Positions 1-6,472 of a stretch of 19,255 nucleotides of DNA are shown here, one piece after another. Source of the DNA: an uncultured Flavobacteriales bacterium. Lineage in GTDB: Bacteria > Bacteroidota > Bacteroidia > Flavobacteriales > UBA1820. The notes beneath the pieces are model-generated. The model was not told the DNA's origin. It did not search any database and was given only the letters and a program-made list of their open reading frames with translations. Positions within the stretch are counted from its first letter, which is position 1. Each line of letters begins with the position of its first letter. The DNA is taken from contig CAUHQV010000035.1 in assembly GCA_959608625.1 (NCBI GenBank), positions 1 through 19,255 on the forward strand. Reading direction: 5' to 3'. Position numbers and translations under genes: made by a program.

Positions 1-189
1 ATCTTTCTGGAATCAGTAGTTTTATTGATATGTTTTATAGTCCCTGCATTCATAACAACCCCATGCCATAATTTGCAGTTGACAAGTATAATAATAGGTG
101 TGTCGGTACACATCATTTTCGTCATATTAGGAATAACATCAGACTTATATCTGATTGTTTCGAAAAAAGAAAGTAAAAACAAAAAATGA
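1..189 (+). CDS. C-terminal part of a small membrane protein (5' end outside window)
   Basis: Frame 1 is open from the first base to a TGA at 187-189, giving 62 residues. They contain two hydrophobic stretches (about residues 3-19, VVLLICFIVPAFI, and 29-50, with IIIGVSVHIIFVILGI) followed by a basic tail SKKESKNKK. This looks like the last two transmembrane helices with a cytoplasmic C-terminus (topology inferred from the positive tail). The stop overlaps the start of the next gene as ATGA, so the two are very probably translationally coupled and work together. Composition is AT-rich, as in the next gene and unlike the rest of the window. I do not recognise the family from this fragment. It could be a membrane effector or anchor partner of the downstream nucleoid-associated protein, but that is inference. 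Confidence 0.72.
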   Translation: MFLESVVLLICFIVPAFITTPCHNLQLTSIIIGVSVHIIFVILGITSDLYLIVSKKESKNKK

Positions 190-1214
190 GCAATCTAGAA
201 TCACTTGTTATACACCGAGTTGGCAATAAAGCGATAGATGAACCGCTTTTTTTGTCTCAGAGCGTATTAGAATTAAACGATGAGGTTAAGAGTATTCTTA
301 ATTCTTATTTCATTGATCCGTTTAAATTACATGAGTATTACAGTCTATATCACGAAACAAACCTTGCCCTGAATGAGGTTTATGCATTTGTGTTGGAGAT
401 TTTTAAATCTCCGGATAGTCTGTATGAACAATCTACAAAACTTGCCAAGCATCTCTATGAACAGAACAATCATCCCAACATAAAAGGTGGAGAATTTTAT
501 GTTGTTTATTTTAATCAGATTGAGATAAACGGAAATGTTGTTGACGCAGTGGGATTATTCAAGTCGGAAAATAAAGATACATTTTTGAAAGTCTATACAA
601 CATCGTCTAATATAAAGATTGAAAGCGAACAGGGAATTAATATCCATAAATTGGACAAGGGATGCTTGATATTTAATATCGACAATGAAAATGGGTATTT
701 AGTGTCGGTGATAGATAACACTAATAAAGGCGCTGAGGCTCATTATTGGGTTGACGATTTTCTTCGAATTAAACAGAGGAAAGACGAATATTATAATACT
801 CAAAATGTGATTTCTCTATACAAAAGTTTTGTTGCTAAAGAATTCCCTCGTCAATTTGAGGTAAATCAGGCAGATCAGGCAGATTTAATCAATAAGTCTG
901 TCAAGTATTTTAAGGATAAAGATACTTTTGATATAGAAGAATTTGAAAATGAAGTGATTGTGCAGCCGAGAGTAATAGATAGCTTCAATGCTTATAAGAC
1001 TGAATATCTCAAAGAAAGAGATTTGGAACTATCCGATAGTTTTACAATATCAGAATCTGCGGTAAAGAAGCAGGCTCGCAGTCTAAAAAGCGTTATAAAA
1101 CTTGATAAGAATTTCCACATATACGTGCATGGTGATAGGCAGTGTATTAAACGTGGATATGATGAGGCTACTGGTATGCACTATTATCAACTCTTTTTTA
1201 ATGAAGAAACATAA
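186..1214 (+). CDS. Nucleoid-associated protein, NdpA/YejK family (37-kDa type)
   Basis: The 342-residue product has the length and pattern of the 37-kDa nucleoid-associated family (NdpA; YejK in E. coli), whose members bind double-stranded DNA and in Pseudomonas interact with topoisomerase IV. Visible family-like blocks are KGGEFYVVYF (about residues 100-109), DAVGLFKSENKDTFLKVY (120-137), the KLDKGCLIFN segment (155-164) and the WVDDFLRIKQRKDEYYNTQN block (188-207). The C-terminal 120 residues are acidic and basic in alternation and end in a beta-rich tail. The ATG overlaps the stop of the preceding membrane-protein gene (ATGA), which fixes the start. The gene is clearly AT-richer than the chromosomal genes to its right and stands near a tRNA, suggesting lateral acquisition. 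Family assignment is by recognition of motifs; the role in this operon is unknown, with mobile-element maintenance or phage defence both possible. Confidence 0.83.
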   Translation: MSNLESLVIHRVGNKAIDEPLFLSQSVLELNDEVKSILNSYFIDPFKLHEYYSLYHETNLALNEVYAFVLEIFKSPDSLYEQSTKLAKHLYEQNNHPNIKGGEFYVVYFNQIEINGNVVDAVGLFKSENKDTFLKVYTTSSNIKIESEQGINIHKLDKGCLIFNIDNENGYLVSVIDNTNKGAEAHYWVDDFLRIKQRKDEYYNTQNVISLYKSFVAKEFPRQFEVNQADQADLINKSVKYFKDKDTFDIEEFENEVIVQPRVIDSFNAYKTEYLKERDLELSDSFTISESAVKKQARSLKSVIKLDKNFHIYVHGDRQCIKRGYDEATGMHYYQLFFNEET

Positions 1215-1464
1215 TCTGCGTACCTTTTAGCGTTCCTTAATAATAGAGTTTCATAAACGCTTGACTTTCTATTCTTTTACATTGTTGCTTTGTAGTTCAA
1301 CAAAAACTGGAAAATTACCTTTAATAAAAGGATAGTGTTTCCAAAAAATGTTGAATGCTTGCTTTATTCTTCTAATAGCTTAGCGCAGCGATAATTGGAA
1401 AATTTTTTCAGAATTTTTTTTGGAAAGAGGGGCACACGGAACAGTCATAGAGGGATAGCGACCA

Positions 1465-1482
1465 CCCCCGTCGAAATGGGGG
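1465..1482. repeat. C5/G5 hairpin in the non-coding stretch
   Basis: CCCCC at 1465-1469 and GGGGG at 1478-1482 can pair across the 8-nt loop GTCGAAAT. It stands out as GC-rich within AT-rich surroundings. No T-run follows on either strand, so it is not a typical terminator. Possibly a remnant of a dispersed intergenic repeat; only one copy is in this window. Confidence 0.4.
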
Positions 1483-1671
1483 ATGATACCAGGGTACTTC
1501 CTGTGGTGAAAAGAAGGAATGGAAAAAGTGAAATAGACCTCCCAGATACCTTTGACCTATATTTTCGGATGGTCGAGGTTTGATGGGGGAAATTTTACCC
1601 GGCCGGATTTGGGAAAGGGAGTGAGGAAAATAGCCTTGCTCCTTTTCTTTTTGGGGCATAAAAGGGGTGTC

Positions 1672-1707
1672 AAAGGATTTACACGTGGTTTTTGGCTTAA
1701 ATCCTTT
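1672..1707. repeat. 10-bp inverted repeat with 16-nt spacer
   Basis: AAAGGATTTA (1672-1681) is the exact reverse complement of TAAATCCTTT (1698-1707). It could be a protein-binding site, a cruciform, or part of an integration junction. No gene adjoins it, and no function can be assigned. Confidence 0.45.
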
Positions 1708-1926
1708 CCCTAATATGATAGAAATGCATTTTTGTGTTAAAAACAAGTGTTCAATTTTGTGCAGGGAAAAAAGGTGTTTTGAAAGGGATTGGAAAAGAGG
1801 TCGAAAAGAGGAAAGGGAAATTTGGCGGTTTAGGTTCAGTTTTGTAACTTTAATGTATTGATAAACAAGTATTAATCTGTGTCTGAATGTTAATGTCCGG
1901 GTGTAAATTTGGGTGTAATCTATGTT

Positions 1927-1957
1927 AAAAAAGCCCCCACGCTATTGCGAAGGGGCT
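1927..1957 (-). terminator. Intrinsic terminator of tRNA-Arg
   Basis: Read on the minus strand, AGCCCC and GGGGCT pair, with an inner CGC/GCG pairing around AATA, and the stem is followed directly by a run of T (plus-strand A at 1927-1932). It begins 5 nt after the tRNA 3' end, so it terminates the tRNA transcript. Confidence 0.85.
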
Positions 1958-1962
1958 AAAAG

Positions 1963-2036
1963 TGCTCGAGGCGGGAGTCGAACCCGCGACCAACAGTTTA
2001 GGAAACTGCTGCTCTATCCAACTGAGCTACCCAAGC
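1963..2036 (-). tRNA. tRNA-Arg, anticodon CCT
   Basis: On the minus strand a 74-nt cloverleaf can be folded. The acceptor stem is GCTTGGG with CTCGAGC (two G-T pairs) and discriminator A. U8 and A9 are present, followed by a D arm GCTC...GAGC. The anticodon stem is GCAGT/ACTGT with loop TTCCTAA, and the T arm is GCGGG-TTCGACT-CCCGC. The anticodon CCT reads AGG (arginine). No CCA is encoded. Because the 3' end faces the AT-rich segment at lower coordinates, this gene could serve as an integration target for the neighbouring DNA. It is followed by its own terminator and lies divergent from polA. Confidence 0.95.
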
Positions 2037-2092
2037 ATTGGTTTCGATGTCCTTTTTTAAGGGTCTTAACGGGCTTAAGGCTTAAATTTTAT

Positions 2093-2100
2093 TACCTTTA
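2093..2100 (+). promoter_or_regulatory. Possible -7 box for polA (TACCTTTA)
   Basis: TACCTTTA is one base off the Bacteroidetes -7 consensus TAnnTTTG and lies about 73 nt before the polA ATG. No good TTTG -33 element is visible about 20 nt upstream, so the call is weak. Confidence 0.35.
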
Positions 2101-2150
2101 CCCAATGGGCCGCGCGGGATGCTCACGGAGCCCAACGACCTAAAGACGTG

Positions 2151-2158
2151 CAAATATA
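2151..2158 (-). promoter_or_regulatory. Likely -7 box for tRNA-Arg (TATATTTG on minus strand)
   Basis: The minus strand reads TATATTTG here, a full match to TAnnTTTG. Transcription would start about 110 nt before the tRNA. The corresponding -33 element would fall in the first codons of polA, so the two promoters overlap divergently. No clear -33 TTTG is seen. Confidence 0.5.
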
Positions 2159-2172
2159 ATAAAAAAACAGTG

Positions 2173-4986
2173 ATGGAGCCTACGGAAGACAAACGCCTTT
2201 TTCTACTCGATTCTTACGCCTTGATCTACAGGGGGTATTACGCTTTCATGAAGACGATGCGCCCCAATAGCCGTGGGGAGGATACTTCGGCGGTGATGGG
2301 CTTTGTCAATACCTTGTTGGATTTGTTGCGCAAGGAACGCCCCAGCCATATCGCAGCCGTGTTCGACACGTCGAAGCCGACGTTCCGCCACGAGATATTC
2401 GAACAATATAAGGCCCAGCGGGAAGCTACCCCCGAAGCCATCCAGTTCGCGGTGCCGGTGATCAAGGATATTTTGGAGGCTTTCCATATTCCCCAGCTAT
2501 CGTGTGAGGGATTCGAAGCGGACGATGTGATAGGTACCCTAGCCAAGAAAGCCGAAGAACAAGGATTCACCACATTCATGGTAACTCCGGATAAGGACTA
2601 TGCCCAGTTGGTGACCGACAAGACGTTCATGTACCGCCCGGCGCGGATGGGTAACGGAATCGAGATCTGGGATGTCCCCCGGGTGTTGGAAAAATTCGGG
2701 ATAAAGGATGTATCGCAGGTGCAGGATTACTTGGGTATGATGGGCGATGCGTCGGACAATATTCCCGGGCTTCCCGGGGTAGGGGAAAAAACCGCCAAAA
2801 AATTCCTGGCCGAATACGGCACGATGGAAAATCTGCTGGCCCATGCTTCGGAAGTAGGCGGTGCGCTGGGAAAAAAGATAGAGGAAAACAAAGAACTGGG
2901 CCTTTTGTCCAAACAGTTGGCCACCATCGAGACGGAGGTTCCGGTGGAGTTCGATCACCAAGAGTTTCATTTAGACCCGCCCGACTTGGACCGTGTCCGC
3001 GAGATATTCCAGCATTTGGAATTCCGCCGGATGATGGAAGCCGTTTACCGGGATTTTGGCCGGGGTGCTGCCCCGACCTCGGCCGCGGATGATAGTGGGA
3101 AAGGAGAATCCTCGGCGCAGCAGCAGGGACAGCTCGATATGTTCTCCGGGGAAGGACAGCAAAGCCTGTCGCTCTTTTCTTCCCTGCCCGGGCTATCGAA
3201 TACGCCGCACGAATATATAGATGCCAGCTCACCGCAGGCGATGGGCGAACTGCTGGAAAGACTGGAAAAGGCTCGGGATTTTACGTTCGATACGGAGACG
3301 ACCTCGCTCAAAGCATTTGATACGCAGATCGTGGGCATGTCCTTCGCCCTGGAAAAGGGAAAGGCTTACTGGGTACGGCTGCCTGAAACTCCGGAGAAGA
3401 CGCAAGATGTCTTGGAGCGTTTCCGGGGTGTGTTCGAAGATGAAAAAATAACCAAGACCGGCCAAAATCTAAAATACGACATCGAAGTGCTGGCCTGCTA
3501 TGGGATACGGGTGAAAGGCACACTTTTCGACACGATGGTGGCACATTATTTGCTGAACCCCGAATCTCGGCACGGAATGGATATCCTTGCTCAGGAATAC
3601 CTGTTGTACAATCCGATGCCGTTTGAAGAGATGATGGGCCGGGAGAAAGACATCCGGAAGGTAGACCCCGTGCGGCTGAAAGAATATGCCTGTGAGGATG
3701 CGGATGTTACCTTGCAGTTGAAAGAAGTATTCGCCCCGATGCTGGCGGAAAAGGGCGCCGGGAAATTGTTCCGCGACCTGGAAACTCCGCTTATCCCTGT
3801 GCTGGCCGATATGGAACGCACCGGCGTACGGATCGACACGGTGGAACTGGGCCGTTTGCGACAGGATTTCAAGAAAGAACTCGATGAGGTGGAAAAACGG
3901 ATTTTCGCCGAAGCGGGGGAAAGCTTCAACCTGAATTCCCCCAAACAGTTGGGTGACATTCTTTTCAAAAAGCTGGCGCTGATCGAAAAACCGAAAAAAA
4001 CGAAGACAGGGCAGTGGTCTACATCGGAGGAAGTGCTTTCCGACTTAGCGGCGGACCATGCTATCGTGGCGGATATCCTTGAATACCGTTCGATAGGCAA
4101 ACTGCTTTCCACATATATCGAGGCGCTTCCCCAGGAGATAAATCTTCGTACGGGGCGTATCCATACGTCGTTCAACCAGACGCTTACGGCTACCGGCCGG
4201 CTTTCCTCGTCCAATCCCAACTTGCAGAACATACCCGTGCGTACCCGCCGCGGGCAAATGATACGCCGTGCGTTCGTGCCTTCCGACAGCGGCCATGTGC
4301 TGATGTCGGCGGACTACTCGCAGATCGAACTGCGCATCATCGCTTCGCTGGCGGGGGAGGACGCGATGATCGATGCGTTCGCGCATGGGCAGGACATTCA
4401 CCGTTCGACGGCGGCCCGGGTATTCGGCGTGCCGTTGGAGGAGGTGACCAAGGAACAGCGCAGCCATGCCAAGAGCGTCAATTTCGGGATCATATACGGG
4501 GTGTCCGCCCACGGGCTTTCCCGCCAGACGGGCCTGCCGCGCAGCGAATCGGCGGCGATCATCGATTCGTACTACAAGACGTACCCCAAACTGCGGGATT
4601 ACATCGAATCCCTGAAGGAATTCGCCCGGGAGCATGGTTACGTGGAGACGATCATGGGGCGACGGCGTTACTTGCCGGATATCAATTCCCGCAATGCCAA
4701 TGTCCGCGGGGCGGCCGAACGCAACGCCGTCAATGCCCCGATACAGGGTTCGGCGGCCGATATCATCAAACGGGCGATGATCGATGTTTTCGCTGAACTT
4801 TCTTCCGGAAAATACGCGGCCAAACTGCTCTTGCAGGTACACGATGAATTGGTGCTGGATGTACCGAAGGCCGAGATCGAGGCCGTCGGGGCGATGGTCC
4901 GGCAAAAAATGGAGGGGGCCTGGGTCGACCGGGTGCCGCTGGTCGTCGAGGTGGGCACGGGAGACAACTGGCTCGATGCCCATTAA
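2173..4986 (+). CDS. polA: DNA polymerase I, with 5' nuclease and proofreading domains
   Basis: This 937-residue enzyme removes RNA primers and fills gaps in lagging-strand replication and excision repair. The 5' nuclease domain (about residues 5-290) opens with LFLLDSYALIYRGYYAF and contains EGFEADDVIGTLA and TPDKDYAQLV. The 3'-5' exonuclease domain keeps its acidic residues: D373 and E375 in FDTETTS, then GQNLKYDIEV and YACEDADVTLQL, so proofreading should be active. Polymerase motif A is SADYSQIELR (D714), motif B is RSHAKSVNFGIIYG, and motif C is LLQVHDELVLD (D891). A low-complexity Q/S-rich linker (about residues 300-350) separates nuclease and exonuclease domains. The frame is open from 2119, but the ATG at 2173 gives the N-terminus usual for the family and follows an A-rich leader. 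The minus-strand tRNA-Arg is divergent upstream; tilS follows 33 bp downstream with its own promoter. Confidence 0.97.
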   Translation: MEPTEDKRLFLLDSYALIYRGYYAFMKTMRPNSRGEDTSAVMGFVNTLLDLLRKERPSHIAAVFDTSKPTFRHEIFEQYKAQREATPEAIQFAVPVIKDILEAFHIPQLSCEGFEADDVIGTLAKKAEEQGFTTFMVTPDKDYAQLVTDKTFMYRPARMGNGIEIWDVPRVLEKFGIKDVSQVQDYLGMMGDASDNIPGLPGVGEKTAKKFLAEYGTMENLLAHASEVGGALGKKIEENKELGLLSKQLATIETEVPVEFDHQEFHLDPPDLDRVREIFQHLEFRRMMEAVYRDFGRGAAPTSAADDSGKGESSAQQQGQLDMFSGEGQQSLSLFSSLPGLSNTPHEYIDASSPQAMGELLERLEKARDFTFDTETTSLKAFDTQIVGMSFALEKGKAYWVRLPETPEKTQDVLERFRGVFEDEKITKTGQNLKYDIEVLACYGIRVKGTLFDTMVAHYLLNPESRHGMDILAQEYLLYNPMPFEEMMGREKDIRKVDPVRLKEYACEDADVTLQLKEVFAPMLAEKGAGKLFRDLETPLIPVLADMERTGVRIDTVELGRLRQDFKKELDEVEKRIFAEAGESFNLNSPKQLGDILFKKLALIEKPKKTKTGQWSTSEEVLSDLAADHAIVADILEYRSIGKLLSTYIEALPQEINLRTGRIHTSFNQTLTATGRLSSSNPNLQNIPVRTRRGQMIRRAFVPSDSGHVLMSADYSQIELRIIASLAGEDAMIDAFAHGQDIHRSTAARVFGVPLEEVTKEQRSHAKSVNFGIIYGVSAHGLSRQTGLPRSESAAIIDSYYKTYPKLRDYIESLKEFAREHGYVETIMGRRRYLPDINSRNANVRGAAERNAVNAPIQGSAADIIKRAMIDVFAELSSGKYAAKLLLQVHDELVLDVPKAEIEAVGAMVRQKMEGAWVDRVPLVVEVGTGDNWLDAH

Positions 4987-4991
4987 TTCGT

Positions 4992-4999
4992 TATCTTTG
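4992..4999 (+). promoter_or_regulatory. -7 promoter box of tilS (TATCTTTG)
   Basis: TATCTTTG matches the Bacteroidetes -7 consensus exactly and begins 6 nt after the polA stop. It leaves a leader of roughly 10-15 nt before the tilS ATG. The -33 element is not obvious within the end of polA. Confidence 0.7.
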
Positions 5000-5019
5000 T
5001 ACACTAAAAACGCCAAAAC

Positions 5020-6372
5020 ATGAAAGGAACGCTGGAAGAGGCATTCTGCGGGCACGTAAAGGAAGTTTTTCCCGAATTTTTTTCGGGGGAAAAGTTCCTG
5101 TTGGCCTTTAGCGGGGGGCTGGATTCCGTAGTGCTGGGCAGCTTGATGAAAGCGTCCGGAATTCCTTTCGATGCGGCGCATTGTAATTTCCACCTGCGGG
5201 GCGAAGAGTCTCTTAGGGACGAGCGGTTCGCTGCCGGGCAGGCTGAACGCTGGGGAATGGAGTTGCTAAAGACCGATTTCGATACGGTGGGGTATGCCCG
5301 CGAAAAGAAAATATCCGTCGAGATGGCGGCCCGGGAACTCCGTTACGGTTGGTTCGCCGAAGTGGTGGAAAAAGGAAAATATGCGGGGGTCTTGACGGCG
5401 CACCATGGGGACGATCAGGTCGAGACGGTGCTGCTGAATCTTACGCGGGGAACTTCGCTGGACGGACTTCTGGGAATGGCGCCGCGCAGCGGGATGCTCC
5501 TGCGGCCTTTGCTCCCGTTCTCGCGGGAAGAATTGGCGCAATATGCCCGGCAGGCGGGCTTGGATTGGGTGGAGGATTCGACCAACGCCGAAACGGATTA
5601 TACCCGTAACAAGCTAAGGCACCAGGTACTCCCGGTGCTCAAAGAGATCAACCCTTCGCTGGTGGGTTCCCTTTATGAAAATACGGGGTATTTGCGTGGT
5701 GTAGCGCGGCTTTACAACCGGATGGCCGAGGAAAAAATCGGGATGATCCGTGTGCAGGAGCCGGTGCGGGACAAAATAAGCCTGAGTGGGTTGTCCGCCT
5801 TGGGAGAAGATATGCCGGTATTGCTTTACGAAATACTTCGGCCTTATGGGCTGGAATCCCGTACGGGGGATGTGGTGCGGAGCATCGCCAAAGGGCAGAG
5901 CGGCGCGGAGTTTTTTTCCGAAAGGTTCCGGATGTTGCGCGACCGCGGTTTTTTGCTCATCGAACCGATAGGGGATCCTCTGCCGGAAGAAGTTTTTAAA
6001 ATTCCGCAGGGGGCGGAAAAGATAGATCATCCGGTGGGAATGACGTTCCGGATGTTGGAGAATACGGGCGATGTGCGTTTTGAAGACGACAGTGCTGTCG
6101 CCTATTTCGATGCCGATGCGTTGGCGTTCCCTTTGGAACTGCGTCCGGTGCGGCCGGGAGATGCGTTTTGCCCGGTCGGTATGGATGGGCGTAGTAAAAA
6201 AGTGTCCAAACTCCTCAAGGACGAGAAGGTGCCGGTATTCGATAAGCAGCGGATATGGCTGCTTTGTGCCCCTGATGGGCGGATTGCCTGGGTGGTGGGG
6301 CGCCGGGCGTCGGAGGAATTCCGGGTGACGGGGGATACGCGCCGTATGCTGGTGTGCCGGGTAGAGAGGTAA
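5020..6372 (+). CDS. tilS: tRNA(Ile)-lysidine synthase
   Basis: TilS modifies C34 of the CAU-anticodon tRNA-Ile to lysidine with ATP and lysine, changing its decoding from AUG to AUA; it is normally essential. The 450-residue product starts its PP-loop ATPase domain with FSGGLDS (S31-S36), followed by CNFHLRGEESLRDERF and the AHHGDDQVETVLLNL block. Next comes the TRNKLRHQVLP segment, typical of the N-terminal catalytic half. The C-terminal tRNA-binding domain is recognisable from RPVRPGDAFCPVGM, KKVSKLLKDEKVP and WVVGRR. The length is that of a full three-domain TilS. The ATG at 5020 follows a short A-rich leader behind the TATCTTTG box. A double-hairpin repeat lies just after the stop, and dsbD follows 100 bp downstream without a visible promoter of its own, so co-transcription is plausible. 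Confidence 0.96.
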   Translation: MKGTLEEAFCGHVKEVFPEFFSGEKFLLAFSGGLDSVVLGSLMKASGIPFDAAHCNFHLRGEESLRDERFAAGQAERWGMELLKTDFDTVGYAREKKISVEMAARELRYGWFAEVVEKGKYAGVLTAHHGDDQVETVLLNLTRGTSLDGLLGMAPRSGMLLRPLLPFSREELAQYARQAGLDWVEDSTNAETDYTRNKLRHQVLPVLKEINPSLVGSLYENTGYLRGVARLYNRMAEEKIGMIRVQEPVRDKISLSGLSALGEDMPVLLYEILRPYGLESRTGDVVRSIAKGQSGAEFFSERFRMLRDRGFLLIEPIGDPLPEEVFKIPQGAEKIDHPVGMTFRMLENTGDVRFEDDSAVAYFDADALAFPLELRPVRPGDAFCPVGMDGRSKKVSKLLKDEKVPVFDKQRIWLLCAPDGRIAWVVGRRASEEFRVTGDTRRMLVCRVER

Positions 6373-6376
6373 AATA

Positions 6377-6423
6377 CCCCCGGGCGTGCGCGGCGGAAGC
6401 CGCGCTCCGGCCTTACGGCCGGA
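6377..6423 (+). repeat. REP-like double-hairpin element, copy 1
   Basis: An 11-nt head CCCCCGGGCGT (6377-6387) is followed by two abutting 18-nt hairpins. The first is GCGCGGC-GGAA-GCCGCGC (6388-6405) and the second TCCGGCC-TTAC-GGCCGGA (6406-6423). It lies 4 nt after the tilS stop. A second copy with the same geometry and compensatory stem changes lies at 8802-8848. There is no T-run, so it is not a classical terminator; it may stabilise the 3' end of tilS mRNA or be a mobile palindromic repeat. Confidence 0.85.
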
Positions 6424-6472
6424 AGAATACCTGGTATTAGGATGGGAAAACAAAAAATGAGACAAGAATAAA

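Larger units (their letters stand above)
1215..1925. other. Non-coding AT-rich stretch between NdpA gene and tRNA-Arg
   Basis: About 700 bases without a convincing gene. Short open frames here (such as 1395-1583 on + and 1408-1746 on -) have no recognisable domain and overlap each other on opposite strands. The stretch contains a CCCCC/GGGGG hairpin (1465-1482), a 10-bp inverted repeat (1672-1707) and a purine-rich run (about 1763-1825) dominated by GGAAA/GAAAAG words. A TAAATTTG string at 1904-1911 matches the phylum's -7 box but has no clear partner or gene. It looks like a junction or decayed region beside a tRNA. Confidence 0.55.

Noticed and set aside
1395..1746. Short open frames on both strands between the NdpA gene and the tRNA (1395-1583 +, 1408-1746 -)
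   Set aside because: They overlap on opposite strands, show no domain or credible leader, and span hairpins and low-complexity DNA.
1..1962. Direct repeat of the tRNA-Arg 3' end as an attachment site
   Set aside because: I looked for another copy of the tRNA's T-arm/acceptor sequence in the AT-rich segment and saw none; the second site, if any, lies outside.
1922..2143. A 73-residue open frame on + across the tRNA
   Set aside because: It is the antisense of the tRNA-Arg gene and its terminator.
4045..5193. A 382-residue open frame on - opposite polA and tilS
   Set aside because: It is a shadow of GC-rich codons in polA; composition is His/Arg/Gln-rich with no recognisable fold, and it crosses the tilS promoter.
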